Assembly: GCA_016874005.1 (NCBI GenBank) | Contig: VGVQ01000016.1 | Coordinates: 34,936 to 98,935 of the forward strand | Length of the DNA: 64,000 nt | Direction of reading: 5' to 3' | Source of the DNA: Gemmatimonadota bacterium | GTDB taxonomy: Bacteria > Gemmatimonadota > Gemmatimonadetes > Gemmatimonadales > GWC2-71-9 | In this document: positions 38,535 through 48,054 of the stretch, piece by piece | How the letters are laid out: each line of letters starts with the position of its first letter | Numbering within the stretch: the first letter of the stretch is position 1 | Position numbers and translations under genes: made by a program | The notes under the pieces: model-generated | The model's input: the letters and a program-made list of their open reading frames with translations, nothing else | What the model was told of the DNA's origin: nothing | The model's database searches: none

Positions 38535-40064
38535 TCACCTGATTCCCACCACCAAGCCGTCGACGGTGCCGCCGTGGCGCGACTGGACCGCACCCATGGT
38601 CGGGAAGTTGGCCCCGCTGATCGATCCGGCGACGAAGGCGCCCCCGTCCCAACGGCCCGCGATCGAAAGCCCCGCGTCGTCGGCTTCACTGCCCAGCAGG
38701 CTGGCGTAGATCAGCTGCTTGAGGTCACCGGTGGCGCCGACCACGAATCCGTCGCGCCCACCGCTGACGGCGGCCTGGTGGGCGCCAGAGGTGGCCCTGA
38801 AGTTCGTGCTGTGGGTGGCTCCGGTGAGCCAGACGACCCGGTTGACGTCGACGCTCACCGCTTCCACCCCGTCGGCCGCCGAGCCGCCGAGATAGCTCGT
38901 CGCGATGATGTCGCGGCCGCCTTGCGAGAGCAAAGTGACGAACCCGTCGCCATGAATCGGGAGGTCCGGGCTGGGCGAGCGGCCGCCGCCAGCGAACGCC
39001 GTCTGGAACCCGCGGGCGCTTCCGGCGAGCCGAGCGGTCGTCGTCGACCCCGCCACCAGGTAGCGTCCGTAATGATCGATCGCGAGGCCATGACTCCCCA
39101 CCGCGTCGAGCCCGGAACCTCCCAGGTAGGTCCCGAACACGAAGGCACCCTCGGCGTTGAAGCGGGCCACCCAAATATCGGTCTGGCCGCCAAACCTCCG
39201 CTGAGCGGCGTCGGGCGTGGTTGGCAGTTCGCGCGAGGCGGTGGTCAGGGCGACGAGCGCCTCTCCGGACTCATTCGCCCGCACCGTCGCGTTGACCTCA
39301 TCGCCGCGGCCACCGAGATAGGTCGCCCAGACGATTCCGGAGCCGTTGGGCGAGAGCTTCATGAGCAGGAGGTCCTTGCCGCCGCGACGAGCCGACCACA
39401 TCCCCCGGCGGAACCAGGCGGCCGGAAACCCGCCCCGTTCGACGCCGGCAACGACGTAGATGAACCCGCGCCCGTCGACCGCGATGTCGTGAACCGCGTG
39501 GTCGTCGCCGGTGCCCAGGTAAGAGCACCAGTAGAGGAGCCGGCCGTCGCTCGACCGCCGGCAAATGAATCCGTCCTGCTGACCGCCACCGAATCCGGCT
39601 TGGAACCCCGACTGGGCCCCCGGCAGGTTGGGTCCGGCTCGGCCAGCGACCACCAAAGAGCCATCGGGGGCGATTTCGACCGCCGTCACCTCGTCGCTTC
39701 CACCGGCGCCGAAGTAGGTCGACCAAAGTCGCTGGCCGGTCGGCGTTAGGGCAGCGAGAACCCCGTCGCCGTTGCCGCCAAAGGTCAAGTCGAACCCGCC
39801 AAACACCGGAAAGCTGCCGGTGCTGTTACCGCCGACGACGTACAGCCTGCCACCGTGTCCCTCGGCGACGTCCCGGAGAGTCTCGACCCCGACACCACCG
39901 AGGTAAGTGGCAAACGACACCCCACGGCTCGACGGATACACCGTCGCCAAGTCGGTCTGGTCAGATGCCTTGCGGGTCGGATCGGAATCCGGCGGAGTAC
40001 TTTCTCGGCATCCCGAGATCGCGATCCCGGCAAGAACGACCCCTGAAAGGCGTAACCAAGCCAT
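38535..40064 (-). CDS. SBBP-repeat beta-propeller lipoprotein
   Basis: The 509-residue protein has a lipoprotein signal peptide (LSGVVLAGIAISGCRES). The rest is made of about eight repeats of the SBBP type, each with a core like FATYLGGVGVETLRDVA, STYFGAGGSDEVTAVEIAP, CSYLGTGDDHAVHDIAVD, ATYLGGRGDEVNATV, GTYLGGSGLDAVG and TSYLGGSAADGVEAV. These fold into a beta-propeller at the cell surface or in the periplasm; no enzymatic function is known for the family. GAGGG lies eight bases before the ATG. It is divergent from the M14 peptidase gene. Confidence 0.85.
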   Translation of the reverse strand: MAWLRLSGVVLAGIAISGCRESTPPDSDPTRKASDQTDLATVYPSSRGVSFATYLGGVGVETLRDVAEGHGGRLYVVGGNSTGSFPVFGGFDLTFGGNGDGVLAALTPTGQRLWSTYFGAGGSDEVTAVEIAPDGSLVVAGRAGPNLPGAQSGFQAGFGGGQQDGFICRRSSDGRLLYWCSYLGTGDDHAVHDIAVDGRGFIYVVAGVERGGFPAAWFRRGMWSARRGGKDLLLMKLSPNGSGIVWATYLGGRGDEVNATVRANESGEALVALTTASRELPTTPDAAQRRFGGQTDIWVARFNAEGAFVFGTYLGGSGLDAVGSHGLAIDHYGRYLVAGSTTTARLAGSARGFQTAFAGGGRSPSPDLPIHGDGFVTLLSQGGRDIIATSYLGGSAADGVEAVSVDVNRVVWLTGATHSTNFRATSGAHQAAVSGGRDGFVVGATGDLKQLIYASLLGSEADDAGLSIAGRWDGGAFVAGSISGANFPTMGAVQSRHGGTVDGLVVGIR

Positions 40065-40261
40065 TCGAGTACCCTCAAGAAATCAGCTGAGATGTGTGGC
40101 TGTAAGTCGGCCCAGCTGGTACAGTTAGCCCTGCGCGACCCCTAGGGGACGACTGGGGTGCATTGGTTTGCACAGCAAGGCAGGGGCCATGGCCGGTTTC
40201 CAGGCCCACCGGCCAACCAGTTAATTTCCCGGCCAAACCCACCGAGCATCCGGAGTTCACC

Positions 40262-42973
40262 ATGTTCAGTCGCTCAGCCCCGGTCCTGGTCGCCCTCTCG
40301 TGGGCAATCGGTCCGCTGGCGGGACAGCAGGTCACCGGCCCCAAGCAATCACTGGGCTTCAACATCGGCGACGACTACCAGCTCGCCACCTACACCCAAC
40401 TGACCGAATACTGGAAGAAACTCGACGCCGAGTCGGATCGAATCGTGGTCGTCTCGATCGGGAAGACCGCCGAGGGCCGCGATCAGTTGATGGCGATCGT
40501 CACCTCGCCAGCCAACCACGCCCGGCTGGATCGGCTCCGGACGATCTCGAGCAAGCTGGCTCGGGCCGAGGGAGTCACCGATGAAGAGGCTCGCGCCATG
40601 GCGAAAGAGGGGAAGGCCGTGGTGTGGATCGACGGCGGCCTCCATGCCACCGAGGTGCTCGGCGCGGCTCAGCTCATGGAGCACGTCTACCAGATGGCCT
40701 CGCGGAGCGACGAGGAAACGCTTCGCCTGCTCGATGACGTCGTCCAACTGGTCGTGCACGCCAACCCCGACGGAATGGAACTGGTGTCCAACTGGTACCT
40801 GCGACGGTCCGACCCCCTCAAGCGGACCACCGCTGAACTACCTCGGCTCTACCAGAAGTACATCGGCCACGACAACAATCGCGATCTCTACATGAACGCG
40901 ATGCCCGAGTCGAAGAACATGAGTCGAGTGATGTACCGGGAGTGGAACCCGCAGATCATGTACAACCACCACCAAACCGGCCCGGCCGGCGCGGTGATGT
41001 TCGCCCCGCCCTTCCGCGATCCCCACAACTACCTGATCGATCCGATCCTGATCAACTCGCTCAACGTGGTCGGTACCATCATGCACAACCGCTTCGCCCA
41101 GGAGAACAAGCCGGGCGTGGTGCAGCGAGAGTCGGCCAGCTACCAGACGTGGTGGAACGGCGGCCTTCGGACCACGGCGTATTTCCACAACATGATCGGA
41201 ATCCTGACGGAGACGATCGGCAGCCCGACACCGATGTCGATTCCGCTGGTACCCGACCGGCTGGTTGCCGACGGCAACGGGACCTTCCCGATCATGCCGG
41301 GACCCTGGAAGTTCCGGCAGTCGGTGGACTATTCGATCACCGCGAACCGAGCGATCCTCGACTACGCCTCGCGGTACCGCGAGCACCTCCTCTACAACGT
41401 CTACCTGATGGGCCGTTCGGCGATCGCCAAGGGGAGCCAGGACTCTTGGACGATCTACCCCAAGCGGGTGGCGGCGATGCAGGAAGAGGCGGCCAAAGAA
41501 CCTCGCACCAACGCCGTTCCGGCTTTCGGGGCCCGGACCCTCGACCCGAAGTACTTCGCGATGCTCCGCAAGCCGGAAGACCGGGACCCCCGCGGCTACG
41601 TCCTCCCCTCGGATCAACCGGACTTCCTGACCGCGACCAAGTTCGTCAACGCCCTGATCGAATCGGGGGTCGAGGTCCATCGCTCGACCGCCGCGTTCGC
41701 CGTCGGCGGAGTATCCTATCCGTCCGGATCGTACGTGATCAAAGCCGCTCAGGCATTCCGGGCCCATGTCCTCGACTTGATGGAGCCGCAGGATTATCCC
41801 AACGATATCCCCTACCCGGGTGGTCCGCCGAAGGCGCCCTACGACAACGCCGGCTACACCCTGGCGATGCAGATGGGCGTCGAATACGACCGGATCCGCG
41901 AGGCCTTCGATTGCCCCTGCGCGAAGGTCCCGGACGTCCTCGCCAAGCCACCAGTGACGGCGTCACTGCCATCGGCCGGGCGCTACCGCCTGGCCCGGTC
42001 ACAGAACGACAGCTACTTGGCGGTCAACCGACTCCTGGCCGCGAAGCAGCGGGTGGAGGCGACCGCCACCGACTTCGTGATTCCTGCCAGCGGCGAGGCC
42101 ACTCGGATTCTCCGGGCCCTGGTCGAGGAACGGGGATTGGTCGTCGGGGTCGGATCGGGCAGCGGGCGGCCGGTGAAACCGGTCCGAGTCGGGCTTTGGG
42201 ACCAATACGGCGGGTCGATGCCGTCGGGATGGGTCCGCTGGATCCTCGAGCGGTTCGAGTTTCCGTTCGAGGTGGTGTTCGTCAAGCGACTCGATGCGGG
42301 CAGCTTGAACCAGGGGTTCGACGTCCTGGTGTTCGTCGACGGGGCGATTCCGACCCCGCCAGGCGCCGCGACCAGCGGCAACCCGATGGCTGCCTTCTTT
42401 CGCAACCAGGCGCCCCCGTCAGACGACATCCCGGCCGAGTTCAAGGAGTGGCTTGGCCGGGTCACCGCCGAGAAGACCATTCCGGCGCTCAAGTCATTCC
42501 TCGAGGCCGGCGGCCGGATCGTCACGATCGGCGGTTCGACCGCTCTTGCCCGTCACTTGGGGCTTCCGGTCGACAACCACTTGGTCGAACGGACGCCAAC
42601 CGGCGCCGTGCGCCCGATTCCCAGAGAACGGTTCTACGTTCCGGCCTCGCTGCTCGAGGTGACCATCGACACCACGGCCCAAAGCGCATTCGGGATGGGT
42701 TCGACCGCGGTTGTGATGTTCGACGAGAGCCCGGTATTCCGCCTCCTCCCGGACGCTCCGGCCCGCGGTGTCAAACCGGTGGCCTGGTTCGCAACCGCCC
42801 AACCGCTCCGAAGCGGTTGGGCCTGGGGTCAGACGTATCTCGAAGGCGGGATCGCGGCGGTCGAGGCCCAAGTTGGCCGCGGGAAGCTCTACCTCTATGG
42901 CCCGGAGGTCACCTTCCGGTCTCAGCCGCATGGCACCTATCGGTTCTTGTTCAACGGCCTGCTCGGAGAATAG
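40262..42973 (+). CDS. secreted M14 family zinc carboxypeptidase
   Basis: The 903-residue protein has a signal peptide (MFSRSAPVLVALSWAIGPLA, then GQQ) and an N-terminal M14 metallopeptidase domain. The zinc ligands are His128 and Glu131 in GGLHATEVLG and a His in MYNHHQTG near 236. VVQLVVHANPDGME and HDNNRDLYMN complete the substrate site. The C-terminal 500 residues contain an alpha/beta region (VGLWDQYGGSMPSGWVRWIL) often seen in large secreted M14 peptidases. It should trim peptides outside the cytoplasm. An upstream start at 40163 exists but ATG 40262 begins the signal peptide and has GGAG in front. The AhpD-like gene follows five bases later. Confidence 0.92.
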   Translation: MFSRSAPVLVALSWAIGPLAGQQVTGPKQSLGFNIGDDYQLATYTQLTEYWKKLDAESDRIVVVSIGKTAEGRDQLMAIVTSPANHARLDRLRTISSKLARAEGVTDEEARAMAKEGKAVVWIDGGLHATEVLGAAQLMEHVYQMASRSDEETLRLLDDVVQLVVHANPDGMELVSNWYLRRSDPLKRTTAELPRLYQKYIGHDNNRDLYMNAMPESKNMSRVMYREWNPQIMYNHHQTGPAGAVMFAPPFRDPHNYLIDPILINSLNVVGTIMHNRFAQENKPGVVQRESASYQTWWNGGLRTTAYFHNMIGILTETIGSPTPMSIPLVPDRLVADGNGTFPIMPGPWKFRQSVDYSITANRAILDYASRYREHLLYNVYLMGRSAIAKGSQDSWTIYPKRVAAMQEEAAKEPRTNAVPAFGARTLDPKYFAMLRKPEDRDPRGYVLPSDQPDFLTATKFVNALIESGVEVHRSTAAFAVGGVSYPSGSYVIKAAQAFRAHVLDLMEPQDYPNDIPYPGGPPKAPYDNAGYTLAMQMGVEYDRIREAFDCPCAKVPDVLAKPPVTASLPSAGRYRLARSQNDSYLAVNRLLAAKQRVEATATDFVIPASGEATRILRALVEERGLVVGVGSGSGRPVKPVRVGLWDQYGGSMPSGWVRWILERFEFPFEVVFVKRLDAGSLNQGFDVLVFVDGAIPTPPGAATSGNPMAAFFRNQAPPSDDIPAEFKEWLGRVTAEKTIPALKSFLEAGGRIVTIGGSTALARHLGLPVDNHLVERTPTGAVRPIPRERFYVPASLLEVTIDTTAQSAFGMGSTAVVMFDESPVFRLLPDAPARGVKPVAWFATAQPLRSGWAWGQTYLEGGIAAVEAQVGRGKLYLYGPEVTFRSQPHGTYRFLFNGLLGE

Positions 42974-42978
42974 CGAAC

Positions 42979-43359
42979 ATGGCGGCGGTTCCCTTGATCG
43001 AGTACCCAGATGCCCCACCCCGGGTTCGGGCGGTGTACGACGACATCATGGCGACCCGCAAGGTCGACAGGGTGAACAATTTCTGGAAAGCGATCGCGAA
43101 CGACCCCGGCACCCTCGAACGAACCTGGCAGAGCATCAAGCAAGTCATGGGGCCCGGCGCCCTGGATCCCCTGACCAAGGAGCTGATTTACATCGCGGTC
43201 AGCGCCACCAACGGGTGCGAGTACTGCATCGCTTCCCACACGGGGGCGGCTCGGAAAAAGGGGATGACGGACGAGATGTTCGGGGAACTGCTGGCGGTGA
43301 TCGGGATGGCGAACGAGACGAACGCGCTGGCGGCGGGCTACCGGGTCGAGGTGGATTGA
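42979..43359 (+). CDS. AhpD-like carboxymuconolactone decarboxylase family protein
   Basis: The 126-residue protein has the helical AhpD/CMD fold with the redox pair in NGCEYCIASHTGAARKKGM, the CxxC-xxxH pattern of the alkylhydroperoxidase type. The N-terminal part (PLIEYPDAPPRVRAVYDDIM) and LDPLTKELIYIAVSATN are usual for this group. It could act in peroxide defence or as a small thiol-disulfide protein in the cytosol. It starts five bases after the M14 peptidase stop and is therefore co-transcribed with it, though a functional link is not evident. Confidence 0.85.
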   Translation: MAAVPLIEYPDAPPRVRAVYDDIMATRKVDRVNNFWKAIANDPGTLERTWQSIKQVMGPGALDPLTKELIYIAVSATNGCEYCIASHTGAARKKGMTDEMFGELLAVIGMANETNALAAGYRVEVD

Positions 43360-43373
43360 GGCGGGCCAGCTGG

Positions 43374-43625
43374 TCAGACGCCCAGGGCCGCCTCGCCAAG
43401 GTCCTCGTCCGGGTCGTCGTCGACCCCACCCGCACCCATCAACCGGGCCGCGACCAGGGGAAGGGCTGCCGGAATCATCAACTCGGGATCGAGCTGCATG
43501 AGCTGGGCAAACCACTGTGCCGACTGCTTAGCCTGGTGGAGGTGAAACAGAATTGGATCTGGCACGGGCCACCCTCTTTCAGCTCGGTCCGGCGGCCCCC
43601 CCACGGCCACCTGACCCTCGGTCAT
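43374..43625 (-). CDS. small hypothetical protein
   Basis: An 83-residue frame from ATG 43625, with GGAG twelve bases upstream, encodes MTEGQVAVGGPPDRAERGW, then PVPDPILFHLHQAKQSAQW, FAQLMQLDPELMIPAALPLV and an acidic tail. The middle looks like a real amphipathic helix and the composition is protein-like, but I recognise no family. The frame is open to an earlier ATG at 43709. The remaining bases up to 43820 hold nothing I can identify. Confidence 0.4.
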   Translation of the reverse strand: MTEGQVAVGGPPDRAERGWPVPDPILFHLHQAKQSAQWFAQLMQLDPELMIPAALPLVAARLMGAGGVDDDPDEDLGEAALGV

Positions 43626-43820
43626 CGGTTCTGGCGTCTCCAAGCAGGAACGCCTCGGCGTCAATCCAGTTCCAAATTCGTGCCACATCGCCGACAGGGG
43701 AGGCGGCACTGCCTAACCGCCCCGCTCATACTGACGTTCCGCCCCGATCGCGAGGCCCGGTCGCGGCCAGGTGACCCCCTTCTCACGAGCCGGTGAGCAG
43801 TCTGCCCGTGTCAATCCGTC

Positions 43821-44828
43821 ATGATCGAGCGCGACGAAACGACATGTGCAGAGGTCAGCACTCAGGGTAGATTTCCCGCGGTTCCGAACCCAGTGGCGAT
43901 ACTTTCTGTGACCGGTTTCCTGCGCGGGTCCGTCCTGCTCGCCCCCCTGGCTGTTCTCGGGTGTACCGTCTCGTCGCTCCCGCCGAGCGCCTCTCGGACC
44001 GACGGTGGTCCCGTGGCGGCCCGGGGCACTGTTACCCACCAGGCCAGATCCGAGCTCCGGCTCTATCGAGATGCCGCCGGATGCGAGTCCGTTCAGACCG
44101 TCAACCGCCAGTTCCGGCTGGTGCGAGTTCGGGGGCCCGGCGAGTCACCGGTCCGGCGGCTGGTGTTGGAAGAATCCTACGATATCCGGCATTGCCTGAT
44201 GGCTGGGAGCGTCAGTTCTGAGGCAATCATCACGGCGTGGGCACCGGACACCGCCAGCGCGGAGCCGGTGTTTCGGATCAGCGGCCGGGGAGTCACCGGC
44301 GCGGCAACGGGTTCGCTCTATCGGATGGTAGCTCGGGGCTGCTGCGGCGGTCAGGACCTGATCACCTACTATAGCCTGATCAGCGGCCGGGCCTTGATGA
44401 CCACCAGCCGAACGCCGATCAGGCTCGAAGGACCGGAACCCGGCCGGGTCCGCCTCCTTGGCTTCCACGACACCCATTCGGCCGCAGCCCCTCCCGAAGC
44501 GGAGGGCGACGCAACCGTGGCGGGGGTGCTCACCTGGACCGACGAGGAGCGTCCGATCGCCCGATTCGTGGTCCGGACCGACCGGCCGGACCATTTTGCG
44601 GCCGGCGAGCTCGCCGTCTTTCGAGGCGGCCGGCGGTCGACCGACACCCTCCAGGTCTTGGTCCCCACCGAGGCGGCTGACTCGGCTCTCCAAGTCGACA
44701 TTCGGCTGGTTTCCCCGGCCAGCGGCAGGACCGTGACCGTCCGGATCCCGCTCGGCGCCGACGGTATCGACCTGATCGGGGCCCAAGTCTCCGGCGGTGC
44801 CCGCCTCGACCGCCTCGGTGATCGCTGA
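43821..44828 (+). CDS. hypothetical lipoprotein
   Basis: The 335-residue frame contains a hydrophobic stretch and lipobox-like site (GSVLLAPLAVLGCTVSS near residues 36-52), then a beta-rich domain of unknown type. Examples are SELRLYRDAAGCESVQTVNR, RLVLEESYDIRHCLMAGSV, ARGCCGGQDLITYYSLISG and VLTWTDEERPIARFVVRTD. Several cysteines may form disulfides outside the cytoplasm. The ATG at 43821 gives a long polar leader with no ribosome site; GTG codons at 43893 or 43908 would give a normal lipoprotein signal and may be the true start. The last 11 bases overlap the GDPD gene. Confidence 0.6.
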   Translation: MIERDETTCAEVSTQGRFPAVPNPVAILSVTGFLRGSVLLAPLAVLGCTVSSLPPSASRTDGGPVAARGTVTHQARSELRLYRDAAGCESVQTVNRQFRLVRVRGPGESPVRRLVLEESYDIRHCLMAGSVSSEAIITAWAPDTASAEPVFRISGRGVTGAATGSLYRMVARGCCGGQDLITYYSLISGRALMTTSRTPIRLEGPEPGRVRLLGFHDTHSAAAPPEAEGDATVAGVLTWTDEERPIARFVVRTDRPDHFAAGELAVFRGGRRSTDTLQVLVPTEAADSALQVDIRLVSPASGRTVTVRIPLGADGIDLIGAQVSGGARLDRLGDR

Positions 44829-45606
44829 CCTCCTCATCGACCCGGCAGCCCAGCTCGTCATCGGGCACCGGGGGGCGAGCGGCTTGGCCCCCGAGAACAC
44901 CCTCCCCGCGTTCGACCTGGCAATCGAACAGGGAGCCGAGGCATTGGAGTTCGACGTCCGACTCAGCGCCGATGGCGTTCCCGTGGTCCACCACGACCCG
45001 ACCCTGACCCGAACGGCTGGCTGGCCGGACGAGATCGCCGCTCTTCCGCTGGCTCGGCTCCGCGACGCCGATGCCGGTGCCACCTTTTGCCCGCACCCCG
45101 GCGAGTTTCCCTACCGTGGTACCGGGGTCCGGGTTCCCACCCTTCGAGAAGTGCTCGATCGGTACCGGGCACTCCCGCTCCTGATCGAGATCAAGCTGGC
45201 TTCGGCCAGCGTCGCGGTTCTCGATGAGATTCGGCGATCAGGCGCCGAGGGTCGAGTTGTGGTCGCCTCATTCGACTACCGGGCCCTCGATCCGTTGCGC
45301 CGCGGCAACATCCTCGTGGGTGCTGCGCGGCGCGACATCGTCAGGCATTTCGCCGCGGGTTTCGTCGGGGGCCCGCGGCGGCCCCCTGCCGCGGTCTGCT
45401 TTGCCGTCCCGCACCGGTACAAAGGTCGGATCGAAGTCCCCACCCCCCGTTTCATCGCCGGTGCTCATCGGTTCGGCAGACCGGTCCATGTCTGGACGGT
45501 TGACGACCCCGCGACGGCCGCGGGCCTCTGGCGGCGCGGAGTGAACGGGATTCTCACCAACTACCCGGGTCGGCTGAGGCCGTTGCGACCTGGCCCCAGT
45601 CCCTAA
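44818..45606 (+). CDS. glycerophosphodiester phosphodiesterase family protein
   Basis: The 262-residue protein has the GDPD core: LVIGHRGASGLAPENTLPAF with the catalytic His-Arg and Glu, LEFDVRLSADGVPVVHHDPT with metal ligands and the second histidine, then LLIEIKLA and the late VHVWTVDDPATA. Such enzymes split glycerophosphodiesters from membrane lipids into glycerol-3-phosphate and an alcohol. No signal peptide is visible, so it is probably cytosolic. GTG 44818 overlaps the upstream stop by 11 bases, a coupled start; a GTG at 44797 is also possible. Confidence 0.9.
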   Translation: MIADLLIDPAAQLVIGHRGASGLAPENTLPAFDLAIEQGAEALEFDVRLSADGVPVVHHDPTLTRTAGWPDEIAALPLARLRDADAGATFCPHPGEFPYRGTGVRVPTLREVLDRYRALPLLIEIKLASASVAVLDEIRRSGAEGRVVVASFDYRALDPLRRGNILVGAARRDIVRHFAAGFVGGPRRPPAAVCFAVPHRYKGRIEVPTPRFIAGAHRFGRPVHVWTVDDPATAAGLWRRGVNGILTNYPGRLRPLRPGPSP

Positions 45607-45766
45607 CGGGAAGGCCGGAACGGCGCCACCGGGTTCGACCCCGGCCGACCGAACGCGGCCTGGCAAGGAACCGGCTCGAGCCACCCAGCCGGAGCGGGGG
45701 CTCCAGCAGAGAGGGGAGGCTCGAACCCTCAACTCGTCGGCCGAGCCAGCCGATACTACAGTTCCA

Positions 45767-46363
45767 ATGACCAGCCCCGTGCTACTCAGCCGGTTCTCGC
45801 AGGACCTCGGGTTCGACACCCGGGGCCTGGCGCGGTACGTCGGCAATCTCGAAGAGGGGCGCTCGAAGGTCTCCGTCAACAGCTCGCTGTCGCCGGGCGA
45901 CCGGTGGGACCACTTCCGTTTCGGGGTTACCGCGGAGCAGTTCGTCCGGGTTCGGACCGGCGAACTCGTTGGCGAGGACGGGGCCGGAAACGAGGTGGCC
46001 AAGGCCGGCACGGTCCGCTACCAGTTGCTTTCCGCATCGGGACAGATCATCGCGGACTCGGACCCCGACTCGGGGGGCGCCCACGAGGCCTGGCAAGACC
46101 TGATCTCGGACACGAATTTGCGCCTGGTCAAAGGGAGCTACACCCTGCGAGTGGCCCGGGACACCGAAGCGGTCAACAACAAGGACTACGTCTACTCGTT
46201 CACCTTCCGGAGCGGGCTCGCGGAGATTACCAATGACACCGAGGAGACCGCCTTCCGGGAGTTCCTCACCACCGAGCGCCCCGCCATCCAGGGGGCCACG
46301 TTCGACCAGTTCGCCCACGTGACCGCGGTGTTGGGGTTGTTCGCCGACGTCCGGGTCTTCTGA
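45767..46363 (+). CDS. hypothetical protein, PPC-like beta domain
   Basis: The 198-residue protein contains a beta-sandwich pattern resembling the pre-peptidase C-terminal domain: SLSPGDRWDHFRFGVTAEQF, RVRTGELVGEDGAGNEV, VRYQLLSASGQIIADSDPDS and LVKGSYTLRVARDTEAVNNK. It ends in a short helical part. I see no signal peptide, which is odd for such a domain, and no catalytic motif. Its last 98 bases overlap the antisense end of the M3-like peptidase gene. Confidence 0.6.
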   Translation: MTSPVLLSRFSQDLGFDTRGLARYVGNLEEGRSKVSVNSSLSPGDRWDHFRFGVTAEQFVRVRTGELVGEDGAGNEVAKAGTVRYQLLSASGQIIADSDPDSGGAHEAWQDLISDTNLRLVKGSYTLRVARDTEAVNNKDYVYSFTFRSGLAEITNDTEETAFREFLTTERPAIQGATFDQFAHVTAVLGLFADVRVF

Positions 46364-47996
46364 TCCGTCGCAGGTCGGCGAGAAGGGCATCCGGCGAGAT
46401 CGGTCGACCGCGGAACTCGCGAACCACGGCCGCGGAAGGCCGAGTCAGCCCGAACCGAAAGAGCGCCCGGGAGACGCCCGGATACCAGCGGGGATTGCCG
46501 CCCGCGATCCGACCGAAGCGGCGGGCGGCCTGGGCGCGAAGGTCGGCGGTCACGAAGGCGCCTAACGCATACGTCGAGAGATAGCCCGGGGAGTTGATCA
46601 GCTGGCCTCGGGCGGCCCACCAGGAATACTCGGGGTGGGGCTTGACGCCCAGGTACCGGGCGGCGATCTCGGTCCACAGTCGGTTGGGCGGCGGCGCGCC
46701 GGCCCGGTGGACCCGGTATTCGAAGAGGGCCCACGCCATGTCGAAGACGATGGCGGCGTACTTGGCGCGGAGCGACTCCTCCAGGGCCACCGAGTCTCCG
46801 AGGAAGGCCATCTGCCAAGCGGGCTCGTAGATCTCGAGCATGGCGAGGTCGGCCACCGCCTCGGTGAACACATCGCTGTCCGGCCAGTCGTTGAAGGCGG
46901 GGCGCGCCCGGATCGCCGCGATGTGCACCGCGTGACCGGTTTCGTGGAGCAGCTCGTTGAGGTTATCGAGCCCTCCGATGCGGTACCCGGTGAAGACCCA
47001 GGGCTCCATCCTGACCCACGCCGCTCCTTGCCACCGGCCGGTTGCTCCGAACGTGGTGTAGGCGACCGGCACCCGTCCTGGAAGGTTGGCGTACTGGACC
47101 CCCAAGACCCCGATGTCGGCGCCGAGGGTACGGTAGAAGCGATCGTTGAGGGCAAAGATCGAATCCAAAGAGAGCCGGGTCCCGAGCCGCCTGGCAGCCG
47201 CCCCGTTGCGATAATAGACGTCCCAGGGTTCGACCAACGAGTCCGGCAGGGTCGATCGCCAGGTCTCAAGCCCCGCCAACAACCATCGCTCCGCCCGCTC
47301 GATCGTCAGGCCGAGTTCTTCGGCGAGTCGCGCCATCGGGGTGACTCCGCCCCGCCAGGCTTCCGCCCGCAGCGCCAGCAGTCGAGCGTAGCGACTGTCA
47401 GGTTCGCCGTGACCGTTCACCGTCCGCCAGGCTTGGTCGAGTGCCCGCCAAAGGCGTTCCCGGTGGGCCCGGTCTTCGGTCGTACCGAGCCGGCCCAAGA
47501 TGGTCAAACGGTCGAGAGTATCGCCGTCGACGACGATCTGCGATGCCCCGGCGGCGTAATCGGCGTAGATGGCGCGTTGCAACGAGTCCACGCGACGCTC
47601 AGCCTCGGAGCCGCTGGCCGCGCCAGCCAGATACGGCGCCGTCTCGGGGCCAATCGATGTGGCATCAGGGTTCGGCGAGCGGCGGTGCGCTGCCATCATG
47701 GTTTGAACCGCCCGAGCAGCCTCACCGACGAGTCGAGCCGCTGCCGGCTCCTCGAAGCCGTCGTTGAGCGCCCGCCAGGCCGCCTCGTATTCGGCTTCGA
47801 GTCGGGCCCTCGAAACGCCCCATCGATTCGCCGCGGTGCCGCGCGCCTTGGTGACCTCGAGCTGATCGCGGAGGTACCGCATCGAATCGTAGCGCTGCTC
47901 GAGCCGCGCCAGGACCGAGTCGGCGGCACGGCTCTGCTGGGCGCCGAGCGGCACCGCGCCAAGCACCGCAACGAGGATCGCCGCCACCAAGCGCAC
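46266..47996 (-). CDS. secreted M3-like zinc metallopeptidase
   Basis: The 576-residue product has a signal peptide (MRLVAAILVAVLGAVPLGAQ) and a mostly helical body. The zinc site is HETGHAVHIAA in LNELLHETGHAVHIAAIRAR, and the third ligand is probably in DVFTEAVADLAMLEIYEP, as in oligopeptidases of the M2/M3 group. It should cut short peptides outside the cytoplasm. The sequence after LLADLRRI turns into an Arg/Pro/Thr-rich tail antisense to the neighbouring gene, so the natural stop may have been lost. The start is a GTG at 47996. Divergent from the Vgb-like gene. Confidence 0.82.
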   Translation of the reverse strand: MRLVAAILVAVLGAVPLGAQQSRAADSVLARLEQRYDSMRYLRDQLEVTKARGTAANRWGVSRARLEAEYEAAWRALNDGFEEPAAARLVGEAARAVQTMMAAHRRSPNPDATSIGPETAPYLAGAASGSEAERRVDSLQRAIYADYAAGASQIVVDGDTLDRLTILGRLGTTEDRAHRERLWRALDQAWRTVNGHGEPDSRYARLLALRAEAWRGGVTPMARLAEELGLTIERAERWLLAGLETWRSTLPDSLVEPWDVYYRNGAAARRLGTRLSLDSIFALNDRFYRTLGADIGVLGVQYANLPGRVPVAYTTFGATGRWQGAAWVRMEPWVFTGYRIGGLDNLNELLHETGHAVHIAAIRARPAFNDWPDSDVFTEAVADLAMLEIYEPAWQMAFLGDSVALEESLRAKYAAIVFDMAWALFEYRVHRAGAPPPNRLWTEIAARYLGVKPHPEYSWWAARGQLINSPGYLSTYALGAFVTADLRAQAARRFGRIAGGNPRWYPGVSRALFRFGLTRPSAAVVREFRGRPISPDALLADLRRIRRPGRRRTTPTPRSRGRTGRTWPPGWRGARW

Positions 47997-48054
47997 TGCT
48001 ACCGATCCATGGGAGACGGCGGTAATCTACTGGAACCCGTCACGGGAGCCATCG

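Noticed and set aside
40139..40148. CCCCTAGGGG palindrome between the SBBP and M14 genes
   Set aside because: Ten bases is short in GC-rich DNA and nothing links it to regulation.
45700..45760. tRNA-like T-arm on the minus strand (GGGTTCGAG) before the PPC-like gene
   Set aside because: The neighbouring sequence does not form a matching acceptor or anticodon arm; the resemblance is limited to about 15 bases.
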